Both the position numbers and the translations under genes were made by a program. From Streptomyces amritsarensis (GTDB lineage Bacteria; Actinomycetota; Actinomycetes; Streptomycetales; Streptomycetaceae), in the NCBI RefSeq assembly GCF_001953875.1, contig NZ_MQUR01000025.1, positions 1 to 64,000 on the forward strand: a stretch of DNA of 64,000 nt, written 5' to 3'. The notes under the pieces were generated by a model. It was not told where the DNA came from. It did not search any database and saw only the letters and a list, made by a program, of their open reading frames with translations. How positions within the stretch are numbered: position 1 is the first letter of the stretch; every line of letters begins with the position of its first letter. Of the stretch, positions 26,051-35,031 are shown piece by piece.

Positions 26051-26221
26051 CACTGCTCGGGGTGTCGGCGAAATCTGTGAAGGTCCTACAACCGCGGATG
26101 GCGCCATCTGGCGGAGTCCTTACTTCCACCGGTGGTTCTGTGCGGGCCGGACAGCGGAAGACTCCCGAGACTGTGCGGAATGAACGGAGGTTTTTCATCA
26201 CGATCTTCGTAAGGTCGGTAC

Positions 26222-27805
26222 ATGACCGTTGTGGACCAGATCCCGAGCGAGCCGACGGACGCCCGTGGGCGCGTGGCCGAGCTGCACTCCCTGCGCGAGC
26301 AGGCGCGGCGTGGACCGAGTGACCGTGCGACCGAGGCCCAGCACGCGAAGGGCAAGCTGACGGCGCGCGAGCGCATCGCACTGCTCCTCGACGAGGGTTC
26401 CTTCAGGGAGGTCGAGCAGCTGCGCCGCCACCGCGCGACCGGCTTCGGCCTGGAGAGCAAGAAGCCGTACACCGACGGTGTCATCACCGGCTGGGGCACG
26501 GTCGAGGGCCGCACGGTCTTCGTCTACGCGCACGACTTCCGGATCTTCGGCGGCGCCCTGGGCGAGGCCCACGCCACCAAGATCCACAAGATCATGGACA
26601 TGGCCATCGCGGCCGGGGCCCCGCTGGTCTCCCTCAACGACGGCGCCGGCGCCCGTATCCAGGAGGGCGTCTCCGCCCTCGCCGGCTACGGCGGCATCTT
26701 CCAGCGCAACACCAAGGCCTCGGGTGTCATCCCGCAGATCTCGGTGATGCTCGGCCCGTGCGCCGGCGGAGCCGCGTACTCCCCGGCCCTCACGGACTTC
26801 GTCTTCATGGTCCGTGACACCTCGCAGATGTTCATCACCGGCCCCGACGTGGTCCGCGCGGTGACCGGCGAGGAGATCACCCAGAACGGCCTCGGCGGCG
26901 CCGACGTGCACGCCGAGACCTCGGGCGTCGCGCACTTCGCGTACGACGACGAGGAGACCTGCATCTCCGAGGTGCGCTACCTCATCTCGATGCTCCCCTC
27001 GAACAACCGCGAGAACCCGCCCGTCCACGAGACGAGCGACCCGGCCGACCGCCGCAGCGAGGTCCTCCTGGACCTGGTGCCCGCGGACGGCAACCGCCCG
27101 TACGACATGCACAAGGTCATCGAGGAGCTCGTCGACGACGGCGACGTCCTGGAGATCCACGAGCGCTGGGCCCGCAACATCATCTGCGCCCTGGCGCGGA
27201 TGGACGGCCAGGTCGTCGGCATCGTCGCCAACCAGCCCGCCCACCTCGCCGGCGTCCTCGACATCGAGGCCTCCGAGAAGTCCGCGCGCTTCGTCCAGAT
27301 GTGCGACGCCTTCAACATCCCGATCATCACGCTGCTGGACGTCCCCGGCTTCCTGCCGGGCGTCGACCAGGAGCACGGCGGCATCATCCGCCACGGCGCC
27401 AAGCTGCTGTACGCGTACTGCAACGCCACCGTCCCGCGGATCTCGCTGATCCTGCGCAAGGCCTACGGCGGCGCGTACATCGTCATGGACTCCCAGTCCA
27501 TCGGCGCCGACATCACCTACGCCTGGCCCACCAACGAGATCGCCGTGATGGGCGCCGAGGGCGCGGCCAACGTCATCTTCCGCAAGCAGATCGCGGACGC
27601 CGAGGACCCCGAGGCCATGCGCACGCGCATGGTCAAGGAGTACAAGTCCGAGCTGATGCACCCGTACTACGCGGCCGAGCGCGGCCTCGTCGACGACGTC
27701 ATCGACCCCGCCGAGACCCGCGAGGTGCTCGTCAGCGCCCTCGCGATGCTCCGCAACAAGCACGCCGATCTGCCGTCCCGCAAGCACGGCAACCCGCCGC
27801 AGTAA
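26222..27805 (+). CDS. accB: Acyl-CoA carboxylase carboxyltransferase beta subunit
   Basis: A 527-residue biotin-dependent carboxyltransferase subunit that moves CO2 from biotin to acetyl- or propionyl-CoA in the cytoplasm. It has two crotonase-like halves: the N-terminal half carries LNDGAGARIQEGVSALAGYGGIF and GPCAGGAAYSPALTDF; the C-terminal half has VDVPGFLPG-type residues (LDVPGFLPGVDQEHGGIIRHGAKLLYAY) and the RKAYGGAYIVM block. In S. coelicolor the same pair, accB and accE, joins a biotinylated AccA subunit to supply malonyl-CoA for fatty acids and polyketides. Residues do not separate acetyl- from propionyl-CoA preference by eye. The epsilon gene follows after 23 nt. Confidence 0.93.
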   Translation: MTVVDQIPSEPTDARGRVAELHSLREQARRGPSDRATEAQHAKGKLTARERIALLLDEGSFREVEQLRRHRATGFGLESKKPYTDGVITGWGTVEGRTVFVYAHDFRIFGGALGEAHATKIHKIMDMAIAAGAPLVSLNDGAGARIQEGVSALAGYGGIFQRNTKASGVIPQISVMLGPCAGGAAYSPALTDFVFMVRDTSQMFITGPDVVRAVTGEEITQNGLGGADVHAETSGVAHFAYDDEETCISEVRYLISMLPSNNRENPPVHETSDPADRRSEVLLDLVPADGNRPYDMHKVIEELVDDGDVLEIHERWARNIICALARMDGQVVGIVANQPAHLAGVLDIEASEKSARFVQMCDAFNIPIITLLDVPGFLPGVDQEHGGIIRHGAKLLYAYCNATVPRISLILRKAYGGAYIVMDSQSIGADITYAWPTNEIAVMGAEGAANVIFRKQIADAEDPEAMRTRMVKEYKSELMHPYYAAERGLVDDVIDPAETREVLVSALAMLRNKHADLPSRKHGNPPQ

Positions 27806-27828
27806 CAGCGAAGGAGATCTGCCACCCC

Positions 27829-28029
27829 ATGACCAACGCCTCTGACACCCTGCTCCGCGTCGAGAAGGGCAACGCCGCGCCCGAGGAGCTGGCCGCGATC
27901 ACCGCGATCCTGCTCGCCCGCGCCGCCGCCACGCCCGAGGAGACCACGGTCCGCCTGCCGCGCCAGGCCGGCTGGCGCCGTCTCGAGCGCACCCCGGGCT
28001 TCCGCGCCCCGCACAGCTGGCAGGGCTGA
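27829..28029 (+). CDS. accE: Acyl-CoA carboxylase epsilon subunit
   Basis: A 66-residue protein starting MTNASDTLLRVEKGNAAPEELAAITAIL. This is the epsilon-subunit pattern, which stabilises the AccA-AccB complex in actinomycetes. The C-terminus GWRRLERTPGFRAPHSWQG matches the epsilon family ending. AAGGAG at 27811-27816 precedes the ATG by 12 nt. It is the second gene of the operon and is followed by a terminator. Confidence 0.88.
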   Translation: MTNASDTLLRVEKGNAAPEELAAITAILLARAAATPEETTVRLPRQAGWRRLERTPGFRAPHSWQG

Positions 28030-28055
28030 GCACCGGGCCCTCCCGGAACCAGGCC

Positions 28056-28091
28056 GAAGGCCCCGCACCCCCTCCAGGGTGCGGGGCCTTC
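28056..28091 (+). terminator. accBE terminator
   Basis: Perfect 15-bp inverted repeat (28056-28070 with 28077-28091) 26 nt after the accE stop, with a 6-nt loop and no U-run. Confidence 0.82.
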
Positions 28092-28170
28092 CGCGTACAC
28101 GGGCGCGCGCACGGCCACCGGCGCCGCCGACCGCGCCCCGCGCGTGCCGCGTAGGGCCCGCACACGGCGA

Positions 28171-28199
28171 AGGCCCCCGCGTCGTGGACACAGGGGCCT
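28171..28199 (-). terminator. Candidate conservon terminator hairpin
   Basis: 7-bp arms AGGCCCC/GGGGCCT (28171-28177 and 28193-28199) with a 15-nt loop, just beyond the cvnD stop at 28218. Weaker than the others. Confidence 0.45.
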
Positions 28200-28217
28200 G
28201 TCGGGTGCGGCCGGTTC

Positions 28218-28799
28218 CTACCGCAGGCGCGCCATGAGGGCGTGCTCGACGAGCGTGATCAGCGCGCTCTTGGCGTCCGCGCGGTGGCGGGCGTCCGTGG
28301 TGATGATGGGGGCGTCCGGGCCGATCTGCAGGGCCTCGCGGACTTCCTCCGGCGTGTAGGGCTGGTGCCCGTCGAAGCCGTTGAGGGCGATGACGAAGGG
28401 CAGGCCGCTGTTCTCGAAGTAGTCGACCGCGGGGAAGCAGTCGGCGAGACGGCGCGTGTCGACGAGCACGACGGCGCCGATGGCGCCGCGGACGAGGTCG
28501 TCCCACATGAACCAGAAGCGGTCCTGGCCCGGCGTACCGAAGAGGTACAGGATCAGGTCCTGGTCGAGCGTGATGCGTCCGAAGTCCATGGCGACCGTCG
28601 TGGTCGTCTTGTCACCGGTGTGGGTGAGGTCGTCGATACCGGCGGAGGCGCTGGTCATGACGGCTTCGGTGCGCAGCGGGTTGATCTCGGACACGGCTCC
28701 GACGAACGTGGTCTTGCCCACGCCGAAGCCGCCCGCCACCACGATCTTCGCGGAGGTGGTGGAGCGGGGAGCCGCTCCGCTAGATGTTCCGAAGGCCAC
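28218..28799 (-). CDS. cvnD: Conservon GTPase CvnD
   Basis: A 193-residue small GTPase of the MglA/Gtr-like group. It has a P-loop (VVAGGFGVGKTTFVGAVSEINPLRTEAVMTSAS), switch-II region TPGQDRFWFMWDDLVRGAIGAVVLVDTRR and NGFDGHQPYT. The usual NKxD is altered to NGFD, as in other conservon GTPases. GTG at 28799 overlaps the cvnC stop by 20 nt. Conservon proteins (A sensor, B roadblock, C DUF742, D GTPase) form a membrane-associated signalling complex likened to G-protein-coupled receptors in Streptomyces development and antibiotic control. Confidence 0.93.
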   Translation of the reverse strand: MAFGTSSGAAPRSTTSAKIVVAGGFGVGKTTFVGAVSEINPLRTEAVMTSASAGIDDLTHTGDKTTTTVAMDFGRITLDQDLILYLFGTPGQDRFWFMWDDLVRGAIGAVVLVDTRRLADCFPAVDYFENSGLPFVIALNGFDGHQPYTPEEVREALQIGPDAPIITTDARHRADAKSALITLVEHALMARLR

Positions 28800-29172
28800 T
28801 GAGCACCCTTTCGAGCAGCGTTACATCCGGCGTGCCGCCGGCCTCTCCATTGCCCGGCTGGTGGATGGCCACCATGCCGGCCTCGGCCAGGTCGGCCACG
28901 AGGATGCGTGCCACACCGAGCGGCATGGACAGCAGCGCGGAGACCTCGGCGACCGACTTGACCTCGCGGCACAGGGTGCAGATGCGCTGGTGCTCCGGGA
29001 GCAGGCCGGACAGGTGCATCGGATCGGCGGTGGTGCTGACCAGTGCCTCGATGGCGAGCTGGTAGCGGGGCCGGGTCCGGCCGCCGGTCATCGCATAGGG
29101 ACGCACCAACGGCTGATCGCCTTCCGAGTACGAATCTCCGTACGCATCGGGGTAGGCGGGGGGCGGGGTCAT
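28780..29172 (-). CDS. cvnC: Conservon DUF742 protein CvnC
   Basis: A 130-residue protein with the DUF742 winged-helix-like core (RPYAMTGGRTRPRYQLAIEALVS, then EHQRICTLCREVKSVAEVSALLSMPLGVARILVADLAEAGMVAIHQP). ATG at 29172 starts MTPPPAYPDAYGDS, a Pro-rich disordered lead-in. In conservons this subunit bridges the roadblock and GTPase. It is separated from cvnB by 152 nt, unusually wide for this operon, and the stretch holds no other gene. Confidence 0.9.
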   Translation of the reverse strand: MTPPPAYPDAYGDSYSEGDQPLVRPYAMTGGRTRPRYQLAIEALVSTTADPMHLSGLLPEHQRICTLCREVKSVAEVSALLSMPLGVARILVADLAEAGMVAIHQPGNGEAGGTPDVTLLERVLSGLRNI

Positions 29173-29324
29173 GGATCCTCCGGGCTGGACAGCAGTGGTC
29201 AGCGTGCCGTCTGACGGGGCGGCCGGTGGGGGGAACGGTATGACGGCCTGGCGGTGGTACTGGATTCCGGGGCGTGGGCCCCGGTCTCCCGACCGGTAGT
29301 ACCGTCCGGCCGGGAGAGGGGAAG

Positions 29325-29747
29325 TCAGCCGAGCAGGCTTCCCTGCAGTTCGGCGCGCAGGTCCGGGGTGAGGACACTGCCCGCGCGATCCACCAGAAGA
29401 GCCATCTCGTAGCCCACGAGGCCGATGTCGCACTCCGGGTGCGCCAGGACGGCCAGCGAGGATCCGTCGGAGACGGACATGAGGAACAGGAAACCCCGGT
29501 CCATCTCGACCACGGTCTGATTGACGGCGCCACCTTCGAAGATGCGGGAGGCACCGGCGGTCAGCGAGGTCAGTCCGGAGGCCACGGCCGCCAGCTGATC
29601 GGCGCGGTCGCGGGGGAATCCGTCGGACATCGCCAGAAGGAGGCCGTCGGCGGAGACCACCACCGTGTGGGACACCCCGGGGGTGTTGTCCACGAAGTTG
29701 GTGATCAACCAGTTCAGGTTCTGTGCCGCCTGGCTCATCGAACTCAA
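29325..29747 (-). CDS. cvnB: Conservon roadblock/LC7 protein CvnB
   Basis: A 140-residue roadblock/LC7 protein (NLNWLITNFVDNTPGVSHTVVVSADGLLLAMSDGFPRDRADQLAAVASGLTSL), the GTPase regulator partner of CvnD. The TTG at 29747 directly follows the cvnA stop and has GGAG at a 6-nt spacing. ATG at 29738 is the alternative (the more usual MSQAAQNLNW start) but is farther from that site. Confidence 0.93.
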   Translation of the reverse strand: MSSMSQAAQNLNWLITNFVDNTPGVSHTVVVSADGLLLAMSDGFPRDRADQLAAVASGLTSLTAGASRIFEGGAVNQTVVEMDRGFLFLMSVSDGSSLAVLAHPECDIGLVGYEMALLVDRAGSVLTPDLRAELQGSLLG

Positions 29748-32700
29748 CTATCGCTCCTGCTGGTAAGTGGGGTCGATGTGGTAACTGCCGGTCGTCTGGC
29801 TGTTGTTGCCAGCCTGACGGCCCTGCTGGATACCGCGTCGGAGGTTGGTCAGACGGCCGCGGACGTCGTCCGGCGCCCGCGAGACCTGCGGACCCGCCTG
29901 TGCGTCGGACTGCTGCTGCGCCGTGCCGGCCACGAGGTTCGCCCGCGGGACCCGGCGGGGCAGCCCCGACGTCGTGATGCCGCCGGCGGCGGGCTGGCGC
30001 ACGCGCTCGGCCTGCCGCATCAGCTCGTCGTTCGGCGAGGACTTCCAGCTGACGGTCGGCATGCTGCCGGTCGTCGCCTGGGCGGGCTCGGCCGCGTGCT
30101 CCTGGCCGCGCTGCGGCAGCTGGTGCTGCTGCGGGGCCGACGGAGCGGACTGCTGCGGCTGCTGGGGTACGGCCGGGACCTGCGCGGGGGGCTGCTGCCC
30201 CTCCTCGCGGAACCAGTTCGACTCCAGCGTGTCGAAGATCGGGCTGCGGGCGTCACCGGAGCTCTGGGCCGGCGGCAGCGCCTCGGGCCGGTGCGCCTGC
30301 GGCAGCCGCGGAGCCTCGGGCCGGGCGGACGGTACGGGTGCGTACTCGCCGCCCTGCTGCGGGGCCTGCTGCTGCATGTGCTGGGGCTGCTGCGGGGCCT
30401 GCGGCTGGCGGGCGAACCCGCCGACACCGGGGCCGCCGGGCCGCTGGGGCTGGTAGCCCGGGCGCTCGAACTGACCGGTGCTGGACGGGTCGACGGGGCC
30501 CCGTACGTCCGGACGCTCGAACTGGCCGGTGGTGCTGCCCGTGCCGTCGCCCTGGGGCATCGGCGCGTTGAAGTCCGGGCGCGCGAACTCGGCCGTCGAG
30601 CCGGGGCCCGAGAGCTCGTCGTGGCCGCGGGCCTGGTCGGAGCCCCAGCTGGTGCTCTGCGAGCCGGCCAGCTCCGGACGGGCGGCGGCGCCGCCGCGCG
30701 GCGGCAGCTGCGGCCGCTGGCCGCCCTGCGCGGGACCGGCCGGCTGCTGCTGGGCCTGCTGGGGCTGCTGAGCCTGCGGCTGCGGCTGCGGACGCTCGAA
30801 GCCGTTGCCCTGCTGGAAGCCGGAGGCACCGGCGGGCGCCGGACGGGCCCCGGGGCCACCGCCGAAGCCGACGCTGGGGACCGGACCGCGTGTCGGCAGG
30901 GGGCTGCCGGCGCCGAAGGCACCCTGGCCCTGTCCCGCGGTGGTCTGGCCCTGCTGCGGACGGGCTCCGGGAGCACCGGGACCGCCCTGCTGCGGGGACC
31001 GGCCGCCCTGCGGACGCTGCTGGCCGGCACCGCCGTCGCGACCCGGCAGGGCGGCGCGCTGGCCACCGCCGACCTGGCCGCGCTGGGCGCCCGCGCCCAC
31101 GGAGGGACGTCCGCCCGGACCGGGCACGGAGGCCTGGGCACCGGGGCCGCCCTGGGCGCCGCCCGGACCGCCCTGACCCGGCGTCGGGCCCGGCTTCTTG
31201 CCGCCCTGGGCGACGTCCACCGGGAGCATGACGAGGGCCGTCGTACCACCCGAGTCGGAGGGGCGCAGCTGGATGCGGATGCCGTGTCGCAGGGACAGGC
31301 GGCCGACCACGAACAGGCCCATGCGGCGGGAGACGGAGACGTCCACGGTGGGCGGCGACGCGAGTCGCTCGTTGATCGCGGCGAGGTCCTCCGGGGAGAG
31401 GCCGATACCGGTGTCGTGGATCTCGACGAGCACGCGGCCGTCGGGCAGCGCGTGACCGGTGACCTTGACCTTGGTCTGCGGGGAGGAGAACGAGGTGGCG
31501 TTCTCCAGCAGCTCCGCGAGCACGTGCACGAGGTCGTTGACGACGCGGCCGGCGACGTCGGTACCGGGCACCGAGGCCAGCTCGACGCGCTCGTACTGCT
31601 CCACCTCGGACGCGGCGGCGCGGAGCACGTCGACGAGCGGGACGGGGCGGGTCCACCGGCGGCCCGGCTCCTCGCCCGCGAGGACGAGGAGGTTCTCGCC
31701 GTTACGGCGCATGCGGGTCGCGAGGTGGTCGAGCTTGAAGAGCGAGGACAGCTGGTCCGGGTCGGCCTCGCGCGACTCCAGTTCGGAGATGAGCGAGAGC
31801 TGACGCTGGATGAGGCCCTGCGAGCGGCGCGAGAGGTTGGTGAACATCGCGTTGACGTTGCCTCGCAGGAGGGCCTGCTCGGCGGCGAGGCGGACGGCCT
31901 CGCGGTGCACGTCGTCGAACGCCGCGGCCACCTGGCCGATCTCGTCCCGGGTGTGCACGCCGACCGACTCCACGGACGTGTCCACGTCTTGCGGGTCGGA
32001 CTCGGAGAGCTGCTTGACCAGCTCGGGCAGGCGGTCCTGGGCGACGCGCGTCGCGGTGTCCTGCAGGCGGCGCAGCGAGCGGATCATCGAGCGGGCCATG
32101 ACGAAGGCGCCGACGAGGGAGACACCGAGGACGAGGAGGATCAGCGCACCGTTGATGATGGCGTCCTGCTGGGCCTCGTTCTTCAGCTCGCGGGCCTTCT
32201 GCTCCATCTCCTCGAGCAGGGTCAGCTCGATGACCTTCATCGCCTGGAGCTTGGTGCCGTCCGCGTCGTACCAGTCCAGCCAGGACCGGTTCTTCTCACG
32301 CAGGAAGGCGTCCTGGCTGGCCAGCACGCGGCGTGCGTAGTGGTCGGCGCTGGAGATCTCGGAGTTGCTGTCGCCCAGACCCGCGAGGAGTTCCTCGGTG
32401 CGGCCCTGGTAGACGAGCTCGAAGGTCGTCTTCGCCTGCTGCTCGCCCTTCTGGGCGGAGAGGGCGTAGAGGCGGTCGTTCTCCTGCAGCCTGCCCTGCT
32501 TGTCCGAGGTCTCGGGCAGCGAGGCGGCGATGATCGCGCGCTGGATGGAGGCGTACTCCTTGGCGGCGGAGAACGCGGCCAGGGCACGGGTACGCTTGAT
32601 CATCTCCGGGTTGGAGGTGGCCTGCGCCATGTCCTGGGAGAGCGAGAGCAGCGAGACGATCATCGCGTTGTACTCGCTGACGGTCTGCTGGGCGCCGTTG

Positions 32701-33377
32701 ACGTACGCCTTGCTGCGGATCGTCTCGATGTTCGTGAGCTGACGGCCGATCTGCAGCACGTTGTTGCGGATCGACTTGAGGGTGTCGTCCTTCTCGCCCG
32801 TGCTGTCGACCTTGTCGGTCGCGGCGGCGAAGGCCTTGGCGGCGGTGTCGGTCTGCGCGCGGGCGCCGTCGACACTGCTGTTGCTCTTGCCCTGCGACAG
32901 CGTGAGCGGACCTGCGGAGAGGTCGCGCTCCTCCTGGAGCATGGCGGCCAGGTTGGTGGCCTGTCGCGTCATCGTCGTCAGCAGCTGCATGTGCTCCAGC
33001 TGCGCGATGTCGTTGAGCGAGTCGTTGATGCGGAAGCCACCGAGCGTGGTGGCGGCGACGACCGGCAGGGTCAGCAGCGACACGAGTCGCGTGCTGATGC
33101 GCCAGTTCTGCATGGCGAGGCGAGAGCCGGGCCCACTGGGGGCCTTCGGTATCGCCGCGTCCTGCTCGGTCGACCCGGCCTTGCCCTTGTCCTTGGACCT
33201 GGCCTTCACGGACTTCACGCGGCCCTTGGCCTTCACCGCTGCGGAGGCGTCGGGGCCTGCGCCCTCGACAGCCGGCCCGCGGTTCTGGGCGTGCTGGGGC
33301 GAGGAGCCACGGTCGGTCCCGCCGCGCGGCTCCTGCTCCGCCGCAGCGCTGCCATCCCTCTTGAATCGTCCCTGCAC
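29748..33377 (-). CDS. cvnA: Conservon sensor kinase-like protein CvnA
   Basis: A 1209-residue membrane protein. After a basic, disordered N-terminus comes a transmembrane helix (about 100-120), an extracytoplasmic nitrate/nitrite-sensing-type four-helix domain (QEERDLSAGPLTLSQG), a second membrane helix (IINGALILLVLGVSLVGAFVMARS), and HAMP. A histidine-kinase-like ATPase follows with N-box LLENATSFSSP, G1 HDTGIGLSPEDL and G2 MGLFVVGRLSLRHGI. The phosphoacceptor region is degenerate, as in other conservon A proteins. About 480 Pro/Gln/Gly-rich residues (about 725-1209) follow. GTG at 33377 is chosen over upstream in-frame starts. Confidence 0.92.
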   Translation of the reverse strand: MQGRFKRDGSAAAEQEPRGGTDRGSSPQHAQNRGPAVEGAGPDASAAVKAKGRVKSVKARSKDKGKAGSTEQDAAIPKAPSGPGSRLAMQNWRISTRLVSLLTLPVVAATTLGGFRINDSLNDIAQLEHMQLLTTMTRQATNLAAMLQEERDLSAGPLTLSQGKSNSSVDGARAQTDTAAKAFAAATDKVDSTGEKDDTLKSIRNNVLQIGRQLTNIETIRSKAYVNGAQQTVSEYNAMIVSLLSLSQDMAQATSNPEMIKRTRALAAFSAAKEYASIQRAIIAASLPETSDKQGRLQENDRLYALSAQKGEQQAKTTFELVYQGRTEELLAGLGDSNSEISSADHYARRVLASQDAFLREKNRSWLDWYDADGTKLQAMKVIELTLLEEMEQKARELKNEAQQDAIINGALILLVLGVSLVGAFVMARSMIRSLRRLQDTATRVAQDRLPELVKQLSESDPQDVDTSVESVGVHTRDEIGQVAAAFDDVHREAVRLAAEQALLRGNVNAMFTNLSRRSQGLIQRQLSLISELESREADPDQLSSLFKLDHLATRMRRNGENLLVLAGEEPGRRWTRPVPLVDVLRAAASEVEQYERVELASVPGTDVAGRVVNDLVHVLAELLENATSFSSPQTKVKVTGHALPDGRVLVEIHDTGIGLSPEDLAAINERLASPPTVDVSVSRRMGLFVVGRLSLRHGIRIQLRPSDSGGTTALVMLPVDVAQGGKKPGPTPGQGGPGGAQGGPGAQASVPGPGGRPSVGAGAQRGQVGGGQRAALPGRDGGAGQQRPQGGRSPQQGGPGAPGARPQQGQTTAGQGQGAFGAGSPLPTRGPVPSVGFGGGPGARPAPAGASGFQQGNGFERPQPQPQAQQPQQAQQQPAGPAQGGQRPQLPPRGGAAARPELAGSQSTSWGSDQARGHDELSGPGSTAEFARPDFNAPMPQGDGTGSTTGQFERPDVRGPVDPSSTGQFERPGYQPQRPGGPGVGGFARQPQAPQQPQHMQQQAPQQGGEYAPVPSARPEAPRLPQAHRPEALPPAQSSGDARSPIFDTLESNWFREEGQQPPAQVPAVPQQPQQSAPSAPQQHQLPQRGQEHAAEPAQATTGSMPTVSWKSSPNDELMRQAERVRQPAAGGITTSGLPRRVPRANLVAGTAQQQSDAQAGPQVSRAPDDVRGRLTNLRRGIQQGRQAGNNSQTTGSYHIDPTYQQER

Positions 33378-33787
33378 TAGCGTCGCAACCTCTGGACCAG
33401 GCGTCCCGCCGGGCGACCGGCGGAACGGTGTCGAGTCGTGGGGCGCTTTCGGCCCCATGGTGGTCGTCGGTGACCGGCGCGTCTCCCTTTCCGTCCGCCG
33501 CTCGGCGCTGTGTCGCGCCACCTGCGCGCCGGACTGAGTCCCGCGGCGGTCCCGCGAATTCCAGCACAGTGGCGGATCTCCAACAAGGTGCGCGGGTTCC
33601 CCCGGAGAGTCGGTCACGGCATGTGACAGAGGTGCTACGCGATGTGCGACCGCATTCGGTTGAAATCGGACTTACGTCATCCAAACAACATGGCTGGCAA
33701 GGTGTCCCAGTCGCGATGATCAGGAGCGGAATGACGCATTCAGTGACGCAATGTCCGTTTCGGCGGGTCTCGTTGACTGTCCGTTAT

Positions 33788-33843
33788 GGAAGTAATGTCT
33801 GGTCACGGGTGAGCAAACTCACATAGCCGTGGCCATTACTTCC
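33788..33843. repeat. Long nested hairpin in the cvnA upstream spacer
   Basis: Outer arms GGAAGTAATG (33788-33797) and CATTACTTCC (33834-33843) are perfectly complementary. Inside them GTCACGG pairs with CCGTGGC (one G-U). At the tip GTGAG and CTCAC close on a CAAA loop (33809-33822). Together they give roughly 22 base pairs with small bulges. It is far more elaborate than a terminator, has no U-tail and stands in non-coding sequence. Confidence 0.55.
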
Positions 33844-33869
33844 CGGTTCGGCAGGGGATTCAGATGTTT

Positions 33870-33902
33870 AGCCTTGCCCCTTAAAGGGTTGGCGCAAGGG
33901 CT
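33870..33902 (+). other. Second hairpin near the small gene's start
   Basis: CCTTGC (33872-33877) pairs with GCAAGG (33894-33899), with an inner CCC-TTAAA-GGG. It lies 52 nt before the small gene at 33955. Confidence 0.35.
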
Positions 33903-33954
33903 GGTGCGCGCGCCGGCCGACATCCACAGACCGAACCGAGGACCCCGAACTCCG

Positions 33955-34143
33955 ATGAAGACGACGACGATGTTCCGCAACATAGCCAACCCCCGCCGCA
34001 CCACCCTCGCGCACCTCAAGGACGCCGAGGAGCTGCAGGCGGCCCCGGCCACCCCGGAGCACGCCGTCGAGCTGCCGACGCAGACCGCCAACCCCCGGCG
34101 CACGGTCCTCATGGACGCGCCGGTCGCCGCCGCCGCGCAGTAA
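33955..34143 (+). CDS. Small protein (62 aa) with duplicated ANPRRT motif
   Basis: A 62-residue frame, MKTTTMFRNIANPRRTTLAHL..., containing ANPRRTTL at residues 11-18 and ANPRRTVL at about 45-52. The repeat flanks an acidic/hydrophobic spacer (KDAEELQAAPATPEHAVELPTQ). Strong third-position G/C bias supports coding. Family unknown to me. The duplicated basic motif could be a binding or processing site. No signal peptide or Cys/Ser-rich core is present. Its upstream region holds unusual hairpins, and the divergent neighbour is the conservon. Confidence 0.65.
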   Translation: MKTTTMFRNIANPRRTTLAHLKDAEELQAAPATPEHAVELPTQTANPRRTVLMDAPVAAAAQ

Positions 34144-34242
34144 GCCGCCCCGCACGGAACGTGAAGCGCCGCTGCCCGCCGCGTTAGCCTGGGGACCTCA
34201 GACTCCAGCCGGCGTCCAACACAAGAGGGGCAGACGCAACAC

Positions 34243-35031
34243 GTGCGCATCGCCAGGTTCTCGATCGACGGCAATGTCGCGTTCGGCGCGGTCGAGGGCG
34301 ACGCCGCCCCCGGCAACGAAGCGTCGCTCGTGCTCGACATCATCAAGGGCATCCCGTTCGCGGACTTCGAGCTCTCGGGTACCAAGGTCCCGCTGAGCAA
34401 GGTCCGGCTCCTGCCGCCCGTGCTCCCGAACAAGGTCGTGGCCATCGGCCGCAACTACGCGGAGCACGCGGCGGAGCTCGGCAACGAGGTCCCTGAGACC
34501 CCCATCACCTTCTTCAAGCCGTCCACCTCGGTGGTCGGCCCGGGTGACCCGATCACCTACCCCTCCTTCTCCCAGGACCTCCACCACGAGGCGGAGCTCG
34601 CCGTGGTCATCGGCCGCATGTGCCGCGAGGTCCCCAGGGAGCGCGTCAAGGACGTCATCCTCGGCTACACCTGCGCCAACGACGTCACGGCGCGCGACGT
34701 CCAGCAGCGGGAGAAGCAGTGGGCCCGGGCCAAGGGCTTCGACAGCTCCTGCCCCCTCGGACCCTGGATCGAGACGGACCTCGACCCGGGCGACCTGGCC
34801 ATCCAGTGCACGGTCAACGGCCGGCAGCGCCAGCTGGGCCGCACCAGTGACATGGTCCGCTCCATCGAGGACCTGGTCGTCCACATCACCGAGGCCATGA
34901 CGCTGCTCCCCGGCGACGTCATCCTCACGGGGACCCCGGCCGGAGTCGGCCCCCTCAACGTCGGCGACGAGGTCGCCGTCACCATCGAAGGCATCGGCAC
35001 TCTCACCAACAAGGTGATCAAGCGTGGTTAA
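34243..35031 (+). CDS. Fumarylacetoacetate hydrolase-family protein
   Basis: A 262-residue FAH-fold hydrolase/isomerase (members include oxaloacetate decarboxylases, acylpyruvases and 2-hydroxyhepta-2,4-diene-1,7-dioate isomerases). The metal-binding pattern is present: [11 protein letters not shown], then [10 protein letters not shown], and [10 protein letters not shown] near the end. Its usual N-terminal cap is short (RIARFSIDG). The substrate is unknown. GTG at 34243. The stop overlaps the gltX start by 8 nt, so this enzyme and GluRS are co-translated, an arrangement conserved in Streptomyces to my knowledge. Confidence 0.9.
   Translation: MRIARFSIDGNVAFGAVEGDAAPGNEASLVLDIIKGIPFADFELSGTKVPLSKVRLLPPVLPNKVVAIGRNYAEHAAELGNEVPETPITFFKPSTSVVGPGDPITYPSFSQDLHHEAELAVVIGRMCREVPRERVKDVILGYTCANDVTARDVQQREKQWARAKGFDSSCPLGPWIETDLDPGDLAIQCTVNGRQRQLGRTSDMVRSIEDLVVHITEAMTLLPGDVILTGTPAGVGPLNVGDEVAVTIEGIGTLTNKVIKRG

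Larger units (their letters stand above)
33378..33954. other. AT-richer divergent spacer with structured elements
   Basis: 577 nt without a convincing gene on either strand. It is noticeably less G/C-rich than the flanks, especially 33640-33860. A nested hairpin (33788-33843) and a shorter one (33870-33902) are visible, and TGACGCA occurs twice near 33730-33745. Promoters of cvnA and of the small gene at 33955 should lie here. Confidence 0.6.

Noticed and set aside
29274..33380. 1368-residue plus-strand frame opposite the conservon
   Set aside because: Low-complexity translation of the antisense of cvnA; no domain and no start context.
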